A DNA stretch of 29,672 nucleotides, from the IMG/VR virus record IMGVR_UViG_3300025759_000466, positions 1 through 29,672 of that record. One strand, given 5' to 3'. The stretch's first letter is position 1, and each line of letters begins with the position of its first letter. The translations under genes and the position numbers were made by a program. The stretch is from a virus. Below, in pieces: positions 5,801 to 15,700 of the stretch. The notes under the pieces were generated by a model. It searched no databases. It worked only from the letters and a program-made list of their open reading frames with translations, and was not told the origin of the DNA.

Positions 5801-6929
5801 TTGCTTGTAAATATCCTTCAAGTCCCTTGAACTTATTCCATATATATGCTTGCCCTGTTCGTTTAGCTTCATACCCCATTTGCTTATGCCATTCATCGTT
5901 AGGACAAATAGAAGGTATGAACCGTACTTTGATACCTCTGTACTCATTTACCATTTCTTTGTGAAGATGCCCGCAGTGTACCTCGCGGTGCTTAGTACGC
6001 GCAAACATTTCTGGTTTTTCAGTTGCCATTATGAGTGGCATGTCTGCAGGCTTCTCCTTGTCTCCGTGGGTAAACATCAACATGTTGTCTCCGTACTCGT
6101 AGTACTTGCGAGAGCTGTAGCTGTTATCCACTTTGACATTGTCATCATTCCTGTACCATCCTGCTAGCACATCTCCTGCATAGAACATGCGCTCGTAGTC
6201 ATGGTTGCCTGATACAACGATCACATCTACAGGAGCCTTCTTCTTCAAGAAGTCTATTGCACTTGTCATCAGTTGCCAGTAGCCTCTGAAGGTATCCTTC
6301 CATCCTCCGGAATCCTGTTGTGGTGTTCCTTTGGTGGTGGTACCTCTCATCCCCTCTGAGTTCATACCATCATTCCCAATAGGGAGTATGAACTTCTCAA
6401 TCTCAAGCCCCGCTGCTTTCTGTACAAGCTCTTCCACAACCATCAGGTATTGCATCTCTATCTGTGTGAGACTCAAATCATGAAGCTTGCCGTAGTGAAT
6501 GTCTGGGAGTGATATCTCGTATGCCACTGGCTCTACGATTGGTTTACGCTGTATTCTTTCAACCGTGGGGCTGTAGGTTGCAGCGAAGCGTTCTATCTCA
6601 TCTTTGATAGCTTCAACGCTCATAGACTCTCCTTTGGTAACAACTGAGAATCTCTGTTGTCCAGACACCGTCTGCCAGAACTTTACACTGGAAACATCGG
6701 ACGGGGTGATGCCATTCTTGTCAAGGTATGATTGGAACTCAGTGATAACGCTGTTGTTGTCGTTATCGTTATCAATGCTTTCCTCTCCACGAGCTAGCTT
6801 TCTAGCTTCGTACAACGCTGTCTCACAATCTTCGATAGGGCAGTTAAGTCTCTCAGATAGTACGTCAGCGCTTTTCTTTAGATAACCAGGTTTTTCTGTT
6901 AAGAAGTCCTTGATTTCATCTATAGTCAT
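5787..6929 (-). CDS. Calcineurin-like metallophosphoesterase (380 aa)
   Basis: Residues about 135-350 carry the two-metal phosphoesterase motifs in order: LPDIHYGKLH (D143, H145), PIGNDG (184-189), GNHDYE (241-246), FTHGDK (287-291, H288) and CGHLHKE (H321, H323). This is the calcineurin-like/Mre11-SbcD superfamily fold, which uses Mn or Fe ions to cleave phosphodiesters or phosphomonoesters. Residues 1-105 form a helical, acidic extension (including DNDNDNN at 53-58) that may bind a partner or DNA. It starts with an ATGA overlap after the holin gene. Phage homologues are described as nucleases or phosphatases; substrate unknown. Placement inside the late lysis/structural block rather than a replication block is unusual. 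Confidence 0.88.
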   Translation of the reverse strand: MTIDEIKDFLTEKPGYLKKSADVLSERLNCPIEDCETALYEARKLARGEESIDNDNDNNSVITEFQSYLDKNGITPSDVSSVKFWQTVSGQQRFSVVTKGESMSVEAIKDEIERFAATYSPTVERIQRKPIVEPVAYEISLPDIHYGKLHDLSLTQIEMQYLMVVEELVQKAAGLEIEKFILPIGNDGMNSEGMRGTTTKGTPQQDSGGWKDTFRGYWQLMTSAIDFLKKKAPVDVIVVSGNHDYERMFYAGDVLAGWYRNDDNVKVDNSYSSRKYYEYGDNMLMFTHGDKEKPADMPLIMATEKPEMFARTKHREVHCGHLHKEMVNEYRGIKVRFIPSICPNDEWHKQMGYEAKRTGQAYIWNKFKGLEGYLQANVRV

Positions 6930-7324
6930 TTATTATAGTTTTTGGTTTGCGTATGCTTTTCGAAGGATCTCCCTCCGAAATAGGCACCTATCACAGTGAT
7001 AAGCACCAGTTGTAGCAGGTCTACCCAGGTGTCCTTGACGTCAAAGGACAATGCCCCTGCATCAATGAACACCATGATGATGGTAGATACTACAAGAAAA
7101 GCCAGTACCAGCGGGCGTATATTCTTGCTAAGCCATGTCCCATTCTGCATATCTGCAGCCCACCTAGCAGTAATCTCTTTTTCAAGATCAGCCTCGTGAT
7201 TGAGAATAAGCTGCTTGAGCTTACGCTTTGCTTCTTTGCGTTCTTCGTCCGTAGTGATAACCTCATCGAGTATATCTCCAGCTTGTCCAAACAACGAGCC
7301 CAGTATGGCCTTGATCCCACTCAT
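6926..7324 (-). CDS. Holin of the 3TM / gene-transfer-release type
   Basis: The 132-residue protein starts with a short hydrophobic helix (residues 3-14, GIKAILGSLFGQ), then a charged coiled segment (TTDEERKEAKRKLKQLILNH), then the signature ADMQNGTWLSKNIRPLVLAF. Two membrane helices follow at about 71-89 and 101-116 (QLVLITVIGAYFGGRS), with a short basic/polar tail. The W(A)xDM..-.SWLSKNIRPL....- YFGGRS.EK pattern matches the 3TM holin superfamily (PF11351). Holins accumulate in the inner membrane and open it at lysis time. Flanking genes are joined by ATGA overlaps on both sides. No endolysin lies beside it; the only peptidoglycan-hydrolase-like gene seen is at 23720-24661. Confidence 0.8.
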   Translation of the reverse strand: MSGIKAILGSLFGQAGDILDEVITTDEERKEAKRKLKQLILNHEADLEKEITARWAADMQNGTWLSKNIRPLVLAFLVVSTIIMVFIDAGALSFDVKDTWVDLLQLVLITVIGAYFGGRSFEKHTQTKNYNK

Positions 7325-7746
7325 CGCATTGGGGTCAATATGTACTCCAGCTTCACACCGTCAGAGTCGTTAGAGAATACCTCCAACTTGTCTGTAGCTG
7401 CGTCACAAATCCAGGGGAAGTAAGTAAATTCCCCTGAATTCAGTGACATCACAGCATCTCGTGTGCCGTTGTTGTTGAATTGTATAGTGATCTTTTTTCC
7501 TGCAGCCGTAGCTGTGTTCCGCAAGAACACAAAAACTCTGTTTGCAAAATCACCAGTCTCATCGGAGTCGTAGTAGTCTGTACCGCTAGCGACTTCGTAA
7601 GGGCTGCTACCGCTGGTAGCCTTGATGACTCTGACATTGTTTTCGACCAGGTTTTCGACTGCGAATACCTTGTCGTGTCTTTGAGCAACAGAGTTCCTAT
7701 ATAGGTTGGAGGAACGTAAAGTGAATCTTGTATTTAGTGTACCCAT
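7321..7746 (-). CDS. Small beta-rich virion protein (141 aa)
   Basis: The product begins MGTLNTRFTLRSSNLYRNSV and continues with strands VRVIKATSG, RVFVFLRNTA, KKITIQFNNNG, GEFTYFPW, DKLEVFSN and KLEYILTP. It has a single Cys and a composition typical of small decoration or fibre-base proteins. It matches the 142-residue product at 2602-3030 in length and in the order of its second-half motifs. Start is within a TAATG junction with the coiled-coil gene, and the stop overlaps the holin start (ATGA). Virion role inferred. Confidence 0.65.
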   Translation of the reverse strand: MGTLNTRFTLRSSNLYRNSVAQRHDKVFAVENLVENNVRVIKATSGSSPYEVASGTDYYDSDETGDFANRVFVFLRNTATAAGKKITIQFNNNGTRDAVMSLNSGEFTYFPWICDAATDKLEVFSNDSDGVKLEYILTPMR

Positions 7747-8150
7747 TATTCTATAATTTCGAGGAGGCTCTCGACCTGTTCCCCTGTAATGTCTTCAGGC
7801 AGCTGCTGCTCTTTGATTGGATGTAGAGTAACTTCTGCGATGCTGTCGAGTAAATCATTGATATCATCCATCTGCTTTTTCCTAGCTTCGATGAGTTCTT
7901 TGTTCTCCTCTTCCAGAGCTTCGATCTCCTCAGACTTTTCTTCCTTGGCGAGCTCGTGAACTTTCACAGAGAGTTCCTGGAACTCAGGTGTTGGGATTGC
8001 AGCTCTTTCGATTGGATCAAGAATGAGGCGAAGCTCCTTCATGTTCTTACCGACAAGCACAGCGAATCGTGAGCCCTTGATGTCCTTTACTGCTTCGAGT
8101 CCTTTGTACAACGTGAGCAGATCTCTGTTAGTGAGGTTAAACTTTTTCAT
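7746..8150 (-). CDS. 134-residue coiled-coil protein
   Basis: The product begins MKKFNLTNRDLLTLYKGLEA, followed by an LDPIERAAIPTPEFQEL segment, then a long charged helix (about residues 70-105) with EEIEALEEENKELIEARKKQ, and ends VTLHPIKEQQLPEDITGEQV plus a short acidic helix. It resembles short phage proteins that share the LxP...IxT.EFxELxxKxxEL and LP.DITGEQ.E.L..II patterns; DUF1617-like is a weak guess. The coiled coil suggests an oligomer, perhaps a tail-assembly factor or fibre chaperone, since it directly follows the fibre gene. It is the first gene after a candidate promoter at 8176-8200. Confidence 0.65.
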   Translation of the reverse strand: MKKFNLTNRDLLTLYKGLEAVKDIKGSRFAVLVGKNMKELRLILDPIERAAIPTPEFQELSVKVHELAKEEKSEEIEALEEENKELIEARKKQMDDINDLLDSIAEVTLHPIKEQQLPEDITGEQVESLLEIIE

Positions 8151-8167
8151 AGTGTTTAGGTTTTAAT

Positions 8168-8205
8168 GGTTTTCGCAAATTTACGTCGTAGTGTTTATAA
8201 TAAAA
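8168..8205 (-). promoter_or_regulatory. Candidate Bacteroidota-type promoter before the coiled-coil/holin block
   Basis: On the minus strand, bases 8183-8176 read TAAATTTG, an exact match to the Bacteroidota -7 consensus TAnnTTTG. About 17 bases upstream lies a T-rich run (TTTTTTATTA) that could serve as a degenerate -33 TTTG element. A transcript starting near 8168 would have a leader of about 18 bases before the ATG at 8150. The element overlaps the stop codon of the fibre gene. A single 6-base consensus match in an A/T-rich gap can occur by chance. Confidence 0.35.
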
Positions 8206-9722
8206 AAGTGGATCTTGGCTACACCACTAGTTGCAGCAGATCCAGGATTTGTAAGTCTTATTATGCAGCTACCCGCTGATGGTGTGTCTGCAACATTTGC
8301 TATGAGTGTAGCACCATCTGCTTCTATAGCAACTGCAGCACTCTGTATGCTCAACAAGATAACAGAATTAACTGCTATGTTTGAGTTTGTGAAAGTGAAA
8401 GATTGCTCAGCACCACCTGCGATTGTTGTAGCATGCAGTGAGATTATCCCAGCAACAGCATTCAGGGTTACACCCGTAGTAATGCTAGTAGACTGAGTTA
8501 CTGCTGATGTACCCTTCATCACGAGACCCTCATCTGTATCAATTGTGAGGCTGCCTTCGTTGATCGTTACATCGTAGCTGCTATCAACAGTGAGTGCATC
8601 AGTACCAGCAACTTTGAGGACAACAGTTCCATCAGAGCCACTGCCTGCTTTTGCTCCACCCTCTATGTAGACAGTACCACCATCTGCGTTTCCTGCTGCA
8701 GCACCACCTTTTACAGTAACTGAACCACCATCGTGGGCATCACCGTTTGTAGATCCTGCGATAGTAAGTGCAGGAGATGCTCCTGATGAGGAGTTTCTAA
8801 GCTTCAAGGTCTGAGCAGAAGATCCTGTGCTATTTCCAAGTTCTACATCACCGTCTACGTTCAGCGTGCTTGTGAAGTATGCAGATGAGTCACCAATGTA
8901 TACGTGGTCGTTGGTTGTACTAAGTGACAACCCCTGGGTAGTAGTACCAGAGCCAGTGATAAACCCACTACCAATATCGATAGCGTTGTCGTTGGTCTCA
9001 ATTGTAGCAGTAGCGCTGATAGTGTTTACTGTAGGCTTAGCCCACTTAACACCGTTAGCTTGAGCAGAATCTGCAGTCAATACAAAACCTGTAGTCCCAA
9101 CTGTCAATGAGGTTGGGGCAGTAGAAGCTGATGTACCTACAACTATTGATCCTTTGGGCATTGCAGCTATTGCTTGCAGTGCACCAGTACCGTTGCCGTA
9201 CAGTATTCCATACTGCGTCAAGGTTGTAGCGCCAGTACCCCCACTACCAATAGGGAGTGTACCTGTGTGGTGGCTAGTATCGCTAAGAGTCAATACGTTG
9301 CTACCCCCAGACTCTGACAAGAATCTAGCGCTTGTGTTGCTTGCAACGTTAAGATCAATGTTTGCTTGACTCAGCTCGATGACAATGTTCTTCTTTGCAG
9401 GATCTGCTGTGCTTACATCGGTTCTGATTTTCAGTGCCCCGTTGTCGTCATCGACATTGATTCCCTTGAAAATAAGCACAGACTTGTCTGCGCTTCTTGT
9501 GCTACTACCAATACCCCCACCTACGAATATATCTTGAACTGTAGTACCTGCTGTACCCTCAGTAACAGCACCGGTCACCTTACCACTCTGCAGTGTTGGG
9601 AGAACGTCATTAAGGCCAATCCTAGTAGAACTTCCAGAGTCTACGTTACTCAAGAGCAAGTACTCTCTGCTGGTGTTACCAGACTTGTCGATTGTTCTAA
9701 GTTCGTTTATACGTTTAGCCAT
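8181..9722 (-). CDS. Tail fibre / spike protein (513 aa)
   Basis: Residues 1-45 (MAKRINELRTIDKSGNTSRE, YLLLSNVDSG, TRIGLNDVLPTL) look like the N-terminal virion-anchoring segment of phage fibres. Residues 155-190 hold LPIGSGGTGATTLTQYGILY, then GNGTGALQAI, the GGTGAT..... fibre motif seen in many phages. The shaft is Gly/Ser/Thr/Ala-rich with repeating strands (GGSVTVKGGAAAG, GGTVYIEGGAKAG, GTVVLKVAG). The C-terminal 100 residues form a more compact beta-rich tip (SFTFTNSNIAVNSVILLSIQ). It has one Cys. It directly follows the giant adhesin gene with a TAATG start. Host-surface binding is the likely role. Confidence 0.85.
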   Translation of the reverse strand: MAKRINELRTIDKSGNTSREYLLLSNVDSGSSTRIGLNDVLPTLQSGKVTGAVTEGTAGTTVQDIFVGGGIGSSTRSADKSVLIFKGINVDDDNGALKIRTDVSTADPAKKNIVIELSQANIDLNVASNTSARFLSESGGSNVLTLSDTSHHTGTLPIGSGGTGATTLTQYGILYGNGTGALQAIAAMPKGSIVVGTSASTAPTSLTVGTTGFVLTADSAQANGVKWAKPTVNTISATATIETNDNAIDIGSGFITGSGTTTQGLSLSTTNDHVYIGDSSAYFTSTLNVDGDVELGNSTGSSAQTLKLRNSSSGASPALTIAGSTNGDAHDGGSVTVKGGAAAGNADGGTVYIEGGAKAGSGSDGTVVLKVAGTDALTVDSSYDVTINEGSLTIDTDEGLVMKGTSAVTQSTSITTGVTLNAVAGIISLHATTIAGGAEQSFTFTNSNIAVNSVILLSIQSAAVAIEADGATLIANVADTPSAGSCIIRLTNPGSAATSGVAKIHFFIINTTT

Positions 9723-12700
9723 TAGATTATAATTTCTTGACCATCAGCCCCCAATATACCAGAGAGTCGGTCACCGTTAGAGTTGTCTTTAGGATTAAGA
9801 TAGTTGTCCAATTTCTTTGGATCTATCAGGTTGGTTGGTTCTGTTTGGGTTGGTGTGTTCTCTACCGAGCAGGCCGTACACATACGAGTCATGAACTCGT
9901 AGAAGGTCTGCAAGTACTTTTCATCACCAGTTGCAACGTTTGTCTTGGTCTGAAGCCTGTAGCTGTAGCAACGCTTCCAGCCTGACTGTGGCAGTCCTGG
10001 GTGCAATCCAAGTGGGGCTATGTCTCTCTCAGCTATGTAGAAGTTCTGAGTCATAGTACCCTGCTTGAGCCTATTGTACAACACCATGTTGCCTTTGGTG
10101 TACCCGTCATTCCCGTTCCAGATTCTTCCACCACCTGACAACCAATCAGCCTGACAGTCTTTGACCATAGACCTTTGCTTGGAGTCATTGAACAGTGCCT
10201 GGTCACAGTTGAACAAGCAGTCAAGGAGATTGCCCTCCAGACCACCCATGAACAGGTAGCTAATCAATGAAAGCTTGATAATGTCCTCTCTCTCGTACTG
10301 AGATCCAGCCTTGAGTCTGAACATCAACCTCTTGCCCTCATCAGACATGCACTGGAATGCTTGTTCCTGTACAATAGAGAATCCTCCGGCCTGTCCAGCG
10401 AACGTACATGGCACCTCTACAGGTGGGTCAATAATAAGAACAGGGGGATCTGAAGTAATTTCTCCTGTCTCTTCTTCCTCCGGACAGTTACCCAAAATCA
10501 CACATGGTGGTGGTGGGGGCTCACAGTCATCGGGAGTAGGACATGGGTTTGATATAACTGGGTCACACTCTGGATTCTCAGGATCTGGACATATAGAAGT
10601 CTGCTGACACTCTACATCAACCGCTGGATCACATGGTTCCCCAGTTATACAATCTGGATCATCGATTGGGTCTGTGCATGAGCAGTAGTCACATATCAAG
10701 TTGTTTGACGCATCAAGTGGTGCATCAGGGTTGTAGTTGCAAGCATTTGGATCTGTGCACTCACCCTCTGACCCAGTAGTAGGATCACAAATAATCTCCT
10801 CTACCCTACCTGTCTTGTACTTGTATCTACCACTTGCGGGCAGATTCTCTTGTGCATCTGTACAGTCTATGCAATCCTCATCATCTGGATTGTCATCGCA
10901 GAAGGATGGGGGCTCTTCACAGCTACCATCATCGATTGTAGCATCTTCGTCGTAGTTGTCTGCTTCAGGATCTGTGCATCCTGGGTTCCAAGGATCACAC
11001 AAACCATCATCTCCTGGATCAAGACATGGTGGAATGCAATCATCCTCTGGAGGATTCATGGTTATGGTGGTGGTCTGTATTGAGCTTTCATACAAGAGTA
11101 TGTCCGCTGTGGTACAGTCCGCCAGGTTATCCGAGATGTTAGGGAGGTTCGGAACAACAAGCACGTAGTACGTACCTGGGATCAATCCCCCGTTCATGTT
11201 GCCTGCATTCTCGAACGTAACAGTGTAAGAAGACTGGCCTGGATTGGTGTATTGAAGAGGACTCCAGTATCCCACTCCGTCGATTACGATTGGGTTCTCA
11301 ACATTTGCATCAGGGTATGATTGGAATGTAAGAGCCAGTGAGTCCAAATAGCTATTCACGAAGCTGTACAAAGACTGGCCCCCAGGTATACCCAGCACAA
11401 CTGCAAAAGAGTCAACTGCGTAAATGTCTGGGGTGTAGTCTACAGTAACTGTAATTGAGCCTGTGCTTGTATTCGGTACTGGGACTTCATACTGCACAAC
11501 CTGTCCACCAACAACCACTTCCACCAGCTCACATACGGACTCCATGTTTACAGATGTAACCGTAGCGTCAAATACGGGGTTGCTGATTATCTCTTCACCG
11601 CACCCACCATCATCACACGTACCATCATCAATTGTTGCTGCAGGGTTGTATGTGCTGGAGGCTGGATCAGTACACCCAAGTATTACATCTGGGCACTCTG
11701 CAGTAAGGAATACATTGTGCGTATAGGTGCAGGGAGCATCTATACCCGCCTCTATCGCTGCTTCGGGGTATGGGTTAAGTATAGTTATTGTTATCAGGTA
11801 ATCACCTTCCTCTGAAAGTCCCTCAAACGTATTCTGCCAAACATCTGGGAATCCTTCTCCCCCACTATTTGATGCCTCATTCTGGCTTTGCGTTATAACT
11901 TCACCACTTGGGGTAGTCAGCGAGACCGTATAGGTCATATTGGGGTTGAACTGGTATGAGTTGGTAAATGGATTCCACATACCATCTATCTGCGTGGTGA
12001 TGTATCCGTCGGCATACCCGAACTGATACGCATCAGGCCCAGTCGATACAATGTAACCATTCGTCGCAAGATCTTCTAGATCATATGGCGGGCCGTCAGG
12101 CAAATCCCCAACGTTGATACACTGCAAATTTCCTTCAAGCGCACACGATGCTACGAATAACTCACACGATGTAAGTTCATCATCTATCTGATAGCATATA
12201 CTAGAGTTGTCTGATACAGTTACACCAATGAATGGACCATCCCCTAGAGCACCATTGACTCCATTAAGAGATTGCAGGCCGTTGCTATTACTAGTGGTAG
12301 TGCACTTGTAGTTTTGTGACGCAGCTGTACTTACATCTGTAGTCAAGCTAAATATTGGGAAACTTCCCCCACTGAGGTTCCATGCCCACTCAAAGTTGGC
12401 CAATGCTGCAAAGTAGTAGTCGTTTCCTACAGAAGCACAGCTGCATATACCTGTCCAGAAGATACCGTTCAATACAAACTCTGACAGGTCTCCCAGATCA
12501 TCATCACATCCTGTTGCCTCCAAACCGAGCTGGAACAGGTAAGGTTGCCCTGCAAGTATGTTGGTATTTTTGTATACCCCGTCTGTAAGAGTTGCAATGT
12601 TCGTCCACTCTGGGGCTTGAATTGTACCTCCCGTAGCCAAACTGTTGAATATAATTGTGCTTGTATCCACCAAAGAGTCTGGAGTGTCACCGCCAGACCC

Positions 12701-15700
12701 TCCATTGTAGATAGGATTTGACCAATCGATGCTACCATCGTTTATCATCCCATCGGTTAGTACTCTTATACGAAGTCTCCATGCAGTATAGTCATCTCCC
12801 CCGTCTTCCAGCAAAGAGAGTATATCATTCATTTGGAGTCCGGCACCTGTGTTGAGTACCTCTACTACAAACTTAGGCTTATCATTTTCCTCGGCCCACT
12901 CAGCAACTTCCCCTATCACGTGGTTGTCGCACAGAATAATTCCTCCACGGCGTGAACCGGGGCTTGTTATAAACACATCTTGCTCTGTCTCCGGAAGCCC
13001 GCCCGGGAAGTACGAAGCTGTGGTGTTATTGTCTGGGTGCTGTATAGTAGCAAGAGAGTTGTCACCTCCCACAAACTGGAAGCCTCCATGTCTAACCATT
13101 CCAAACCTCAAAGCCTGGAATGGGGATGAGGCGCTAGTGGCCTGAGTAGCGTTGAAGTCTAGGGATGATCCTAGGTAGAGATCGCTGCAGTCCTGACAAG
13201 ACCCATCATTTGTAGTGGCGTCTGGGTTGTAGTTAGGTGCTGACGAGTCTGTACATCCCTCTATGATAGACTCAACTATGTCATCGACTACCTCCTCATC
13301 AATGTAACCATAGTTCAGGAAAGGCATGTGGAAGATATGCCTATCCTTCATCTTAAGCTGTCCAGCACTGGTGATCTGATTGTATGCTGGAACGTCGCCT
13401 CCACCAGCGGTGGTTGTGTAATTTTCCAGGTCTTCGTAGTAGCTAGAGCTGTATGCAATAGTTATGAAACTTCCCTTAAACCCTGAATATCCTATGCTCT
13501 CGGGTCTGCTATCCTCAGAAGCCTTGTACAGGCCATATGCTTGTCTCCACTTACTCGGTATTCCAGGGGCATTTACTGCTGAGCCGTAGACCGCATTGCT
13601 GTTACCTAACAGCGTACTGCTGTTCTCTGGGAAGATGTCTGGGAAGATGTCTGTGTTTGCAGCATCAAGCTCAACATCTACCTCTGCAGGATTGTCGTAT
13701 ACGTCATCGTCGTCTGCTACAATTTCTATCAGCAGCTGGTATTTGCCTGGGGCAGTTTCAGTAACACTGATGTTATCTACGTCATCGGCATCCTCCAGTA
13801 CAACTTTGTACGAGTACTGGTTTACTCCTGCGGGACTCAACTGTGACAAAGGGCTGTATTCTATATGCCCAAACATCTCTAGAACTTTAGCAAGTCTCGC
13901 ATCTACAGTGCCGGAGTTGGCAATTTTGCTGCCGTCATCTGTCTCAAACTCCCCAGTGCATGAGTTCTCATACCGCATTAGGAACCTAAAGCCGAGGCCC
14001 TGAGCTCCCTCAAAATTAAATGCTCCACCAGATAAGGTTCCTGAGTCGTAAATAGGATAGCCAGCACCAGTCTGAGCTGATAAGTTACCATTCTGATTCC
14101 AGGTACTTTGCTCAGTGCTTTGGTTGCTGATTATATTGTACATACCAGATACCACCAGACACTCATCTGTTCCTGCAGCTATAATGCCCTTGTCAAAGGG
14201 ACTTAGGTTAAAAGGCTGGTACGTAGGCAGGTGATAGTTTATATAGCTCCCCGGAATTATTTGTCCCTTATATAAATTGTTAGAAGCAGTAAACACGTCA
14301 TTCCCATCACCATCGTTTGTCTGAGTTCTAGCAGTCATGTTAGGTGCTGCCAAATCCATAGGATAGCTGCTGTTAGAGCCCAGTCCGTTTGCGGTTGAGT
14401 ACGGGTATGGGAATACAGCCCCTAGAGTGCTTCCGTTGCCGTATGAACCATTCTCATTGTCATTGAGTAGGTTTACATTCCCAACACTCAACAGGAACGG
14501 GGTGGAGCCTTCTTTTCCTGCGTAGTAATCTGTTATTATCTGACTGTCAGAATTCTCAAGAGAAAGAGACTGCGGTAAACCATTTACTGATCCTTCCTTG
14601 TAGGTACTACCAACAGGGTGGTTCGTGACAAGGCTGTACCTCTCATTTTGATAATCGCCACTTATGGCTATACCGTCTTTTACAGGGGCATATCCGTAGA
14701 GCATGAAGGATATGTCATTTGCAAACAGCTTACTTATCCCATTCTCGTCCATGGGGTCGCCGTTCTTAAATGCCTTCCTAGCCTCCTTTACTGCAATTTC
14801 TGCATCAGCAAGTCCGTTCGGAGATCCTCCAATGTATTGGTTTCCTCCTATCAGGTTGTTGTATAGTTCTGCATTGAGGCCTGTAAGTGCAGGAGCTTGA
14901 CCTGAGTTTCCGTATGTGTGCCCACTGAATATAAGACTTGCGTACAAGTCCCAGGGGCTGTGTGGGTTCTGACCATCACTTGTATCAAGAGCATGGTAAA
15001 CCCCGTAGAAGTCCAAGTAGCTGACAGGGTTCTTGCTGCTATCAAATGTAGTATTTGATGCAAATGTACCCCCCACCTCATTTGCGGAGATCAAACCTGC
15101 CTCAAAGTTTGTGCCGTCACCCATAGCGTTGAGCTTCCATCTCAATCGATCAAGAATGCCTTCTCCGCTGGGCCATTGGTTTGTATTAGTTATATACAGC
15201 GTGCGTATAATACCTTTAAATACAGGCACCACAAAGTCTTCATCATCCGAAAGGTATCTACCTCCTGTATAGAAGAAGTTCCTACCTATGTTCATGCGAA
15301 TGTCATGAAGCGAGCCCCCTTGAGATAGTTGGTTGTTTGCCGAGCTTGTTCCGACAACTGCAGTGTTTGTGCCGAAGGGTTGATATACATCCCTGCCAAA
15401 TCCTAAGCCAACCTGTGTCTTAAGAAATGCGTTGCCATCAGCGCTGTTGTATAGCCTTGCAAAGACACTCAAATAACCGCCTGACCCCCCAGCACCATCC
15501 TTTATCCCAGGAGCTCTTGAGCTAGCAGATTGGGTAGTCAGTAGATTAAAGCCGCTCCAGTAGTAGGGCCTCATCGCCCCAGTCAACCTGGACCACCTCA
15601 TAGATTGTGGTGGGATTATGTTTGTTCCAAATAACGGGTTATTGAAATTTGTTGCTCCATAAACAGCAGCGTTGTCCCTCTCAAAGTGATCTGAGAAGAG

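Noticed and set aside
5801-5947. Upstream extension of the 97-aa acidic protein to an ATG at 5947
   Set aside because: It would overlap the metallophosphoesterase by 160 bases, while the ATG at 5800 gives a 14-base overlap like other junctions here.
13596-14003. 135-codon plus-strand frame
   Set aside because: Shadow of the giant gene, rich in Ser and Leu, no supporting features.
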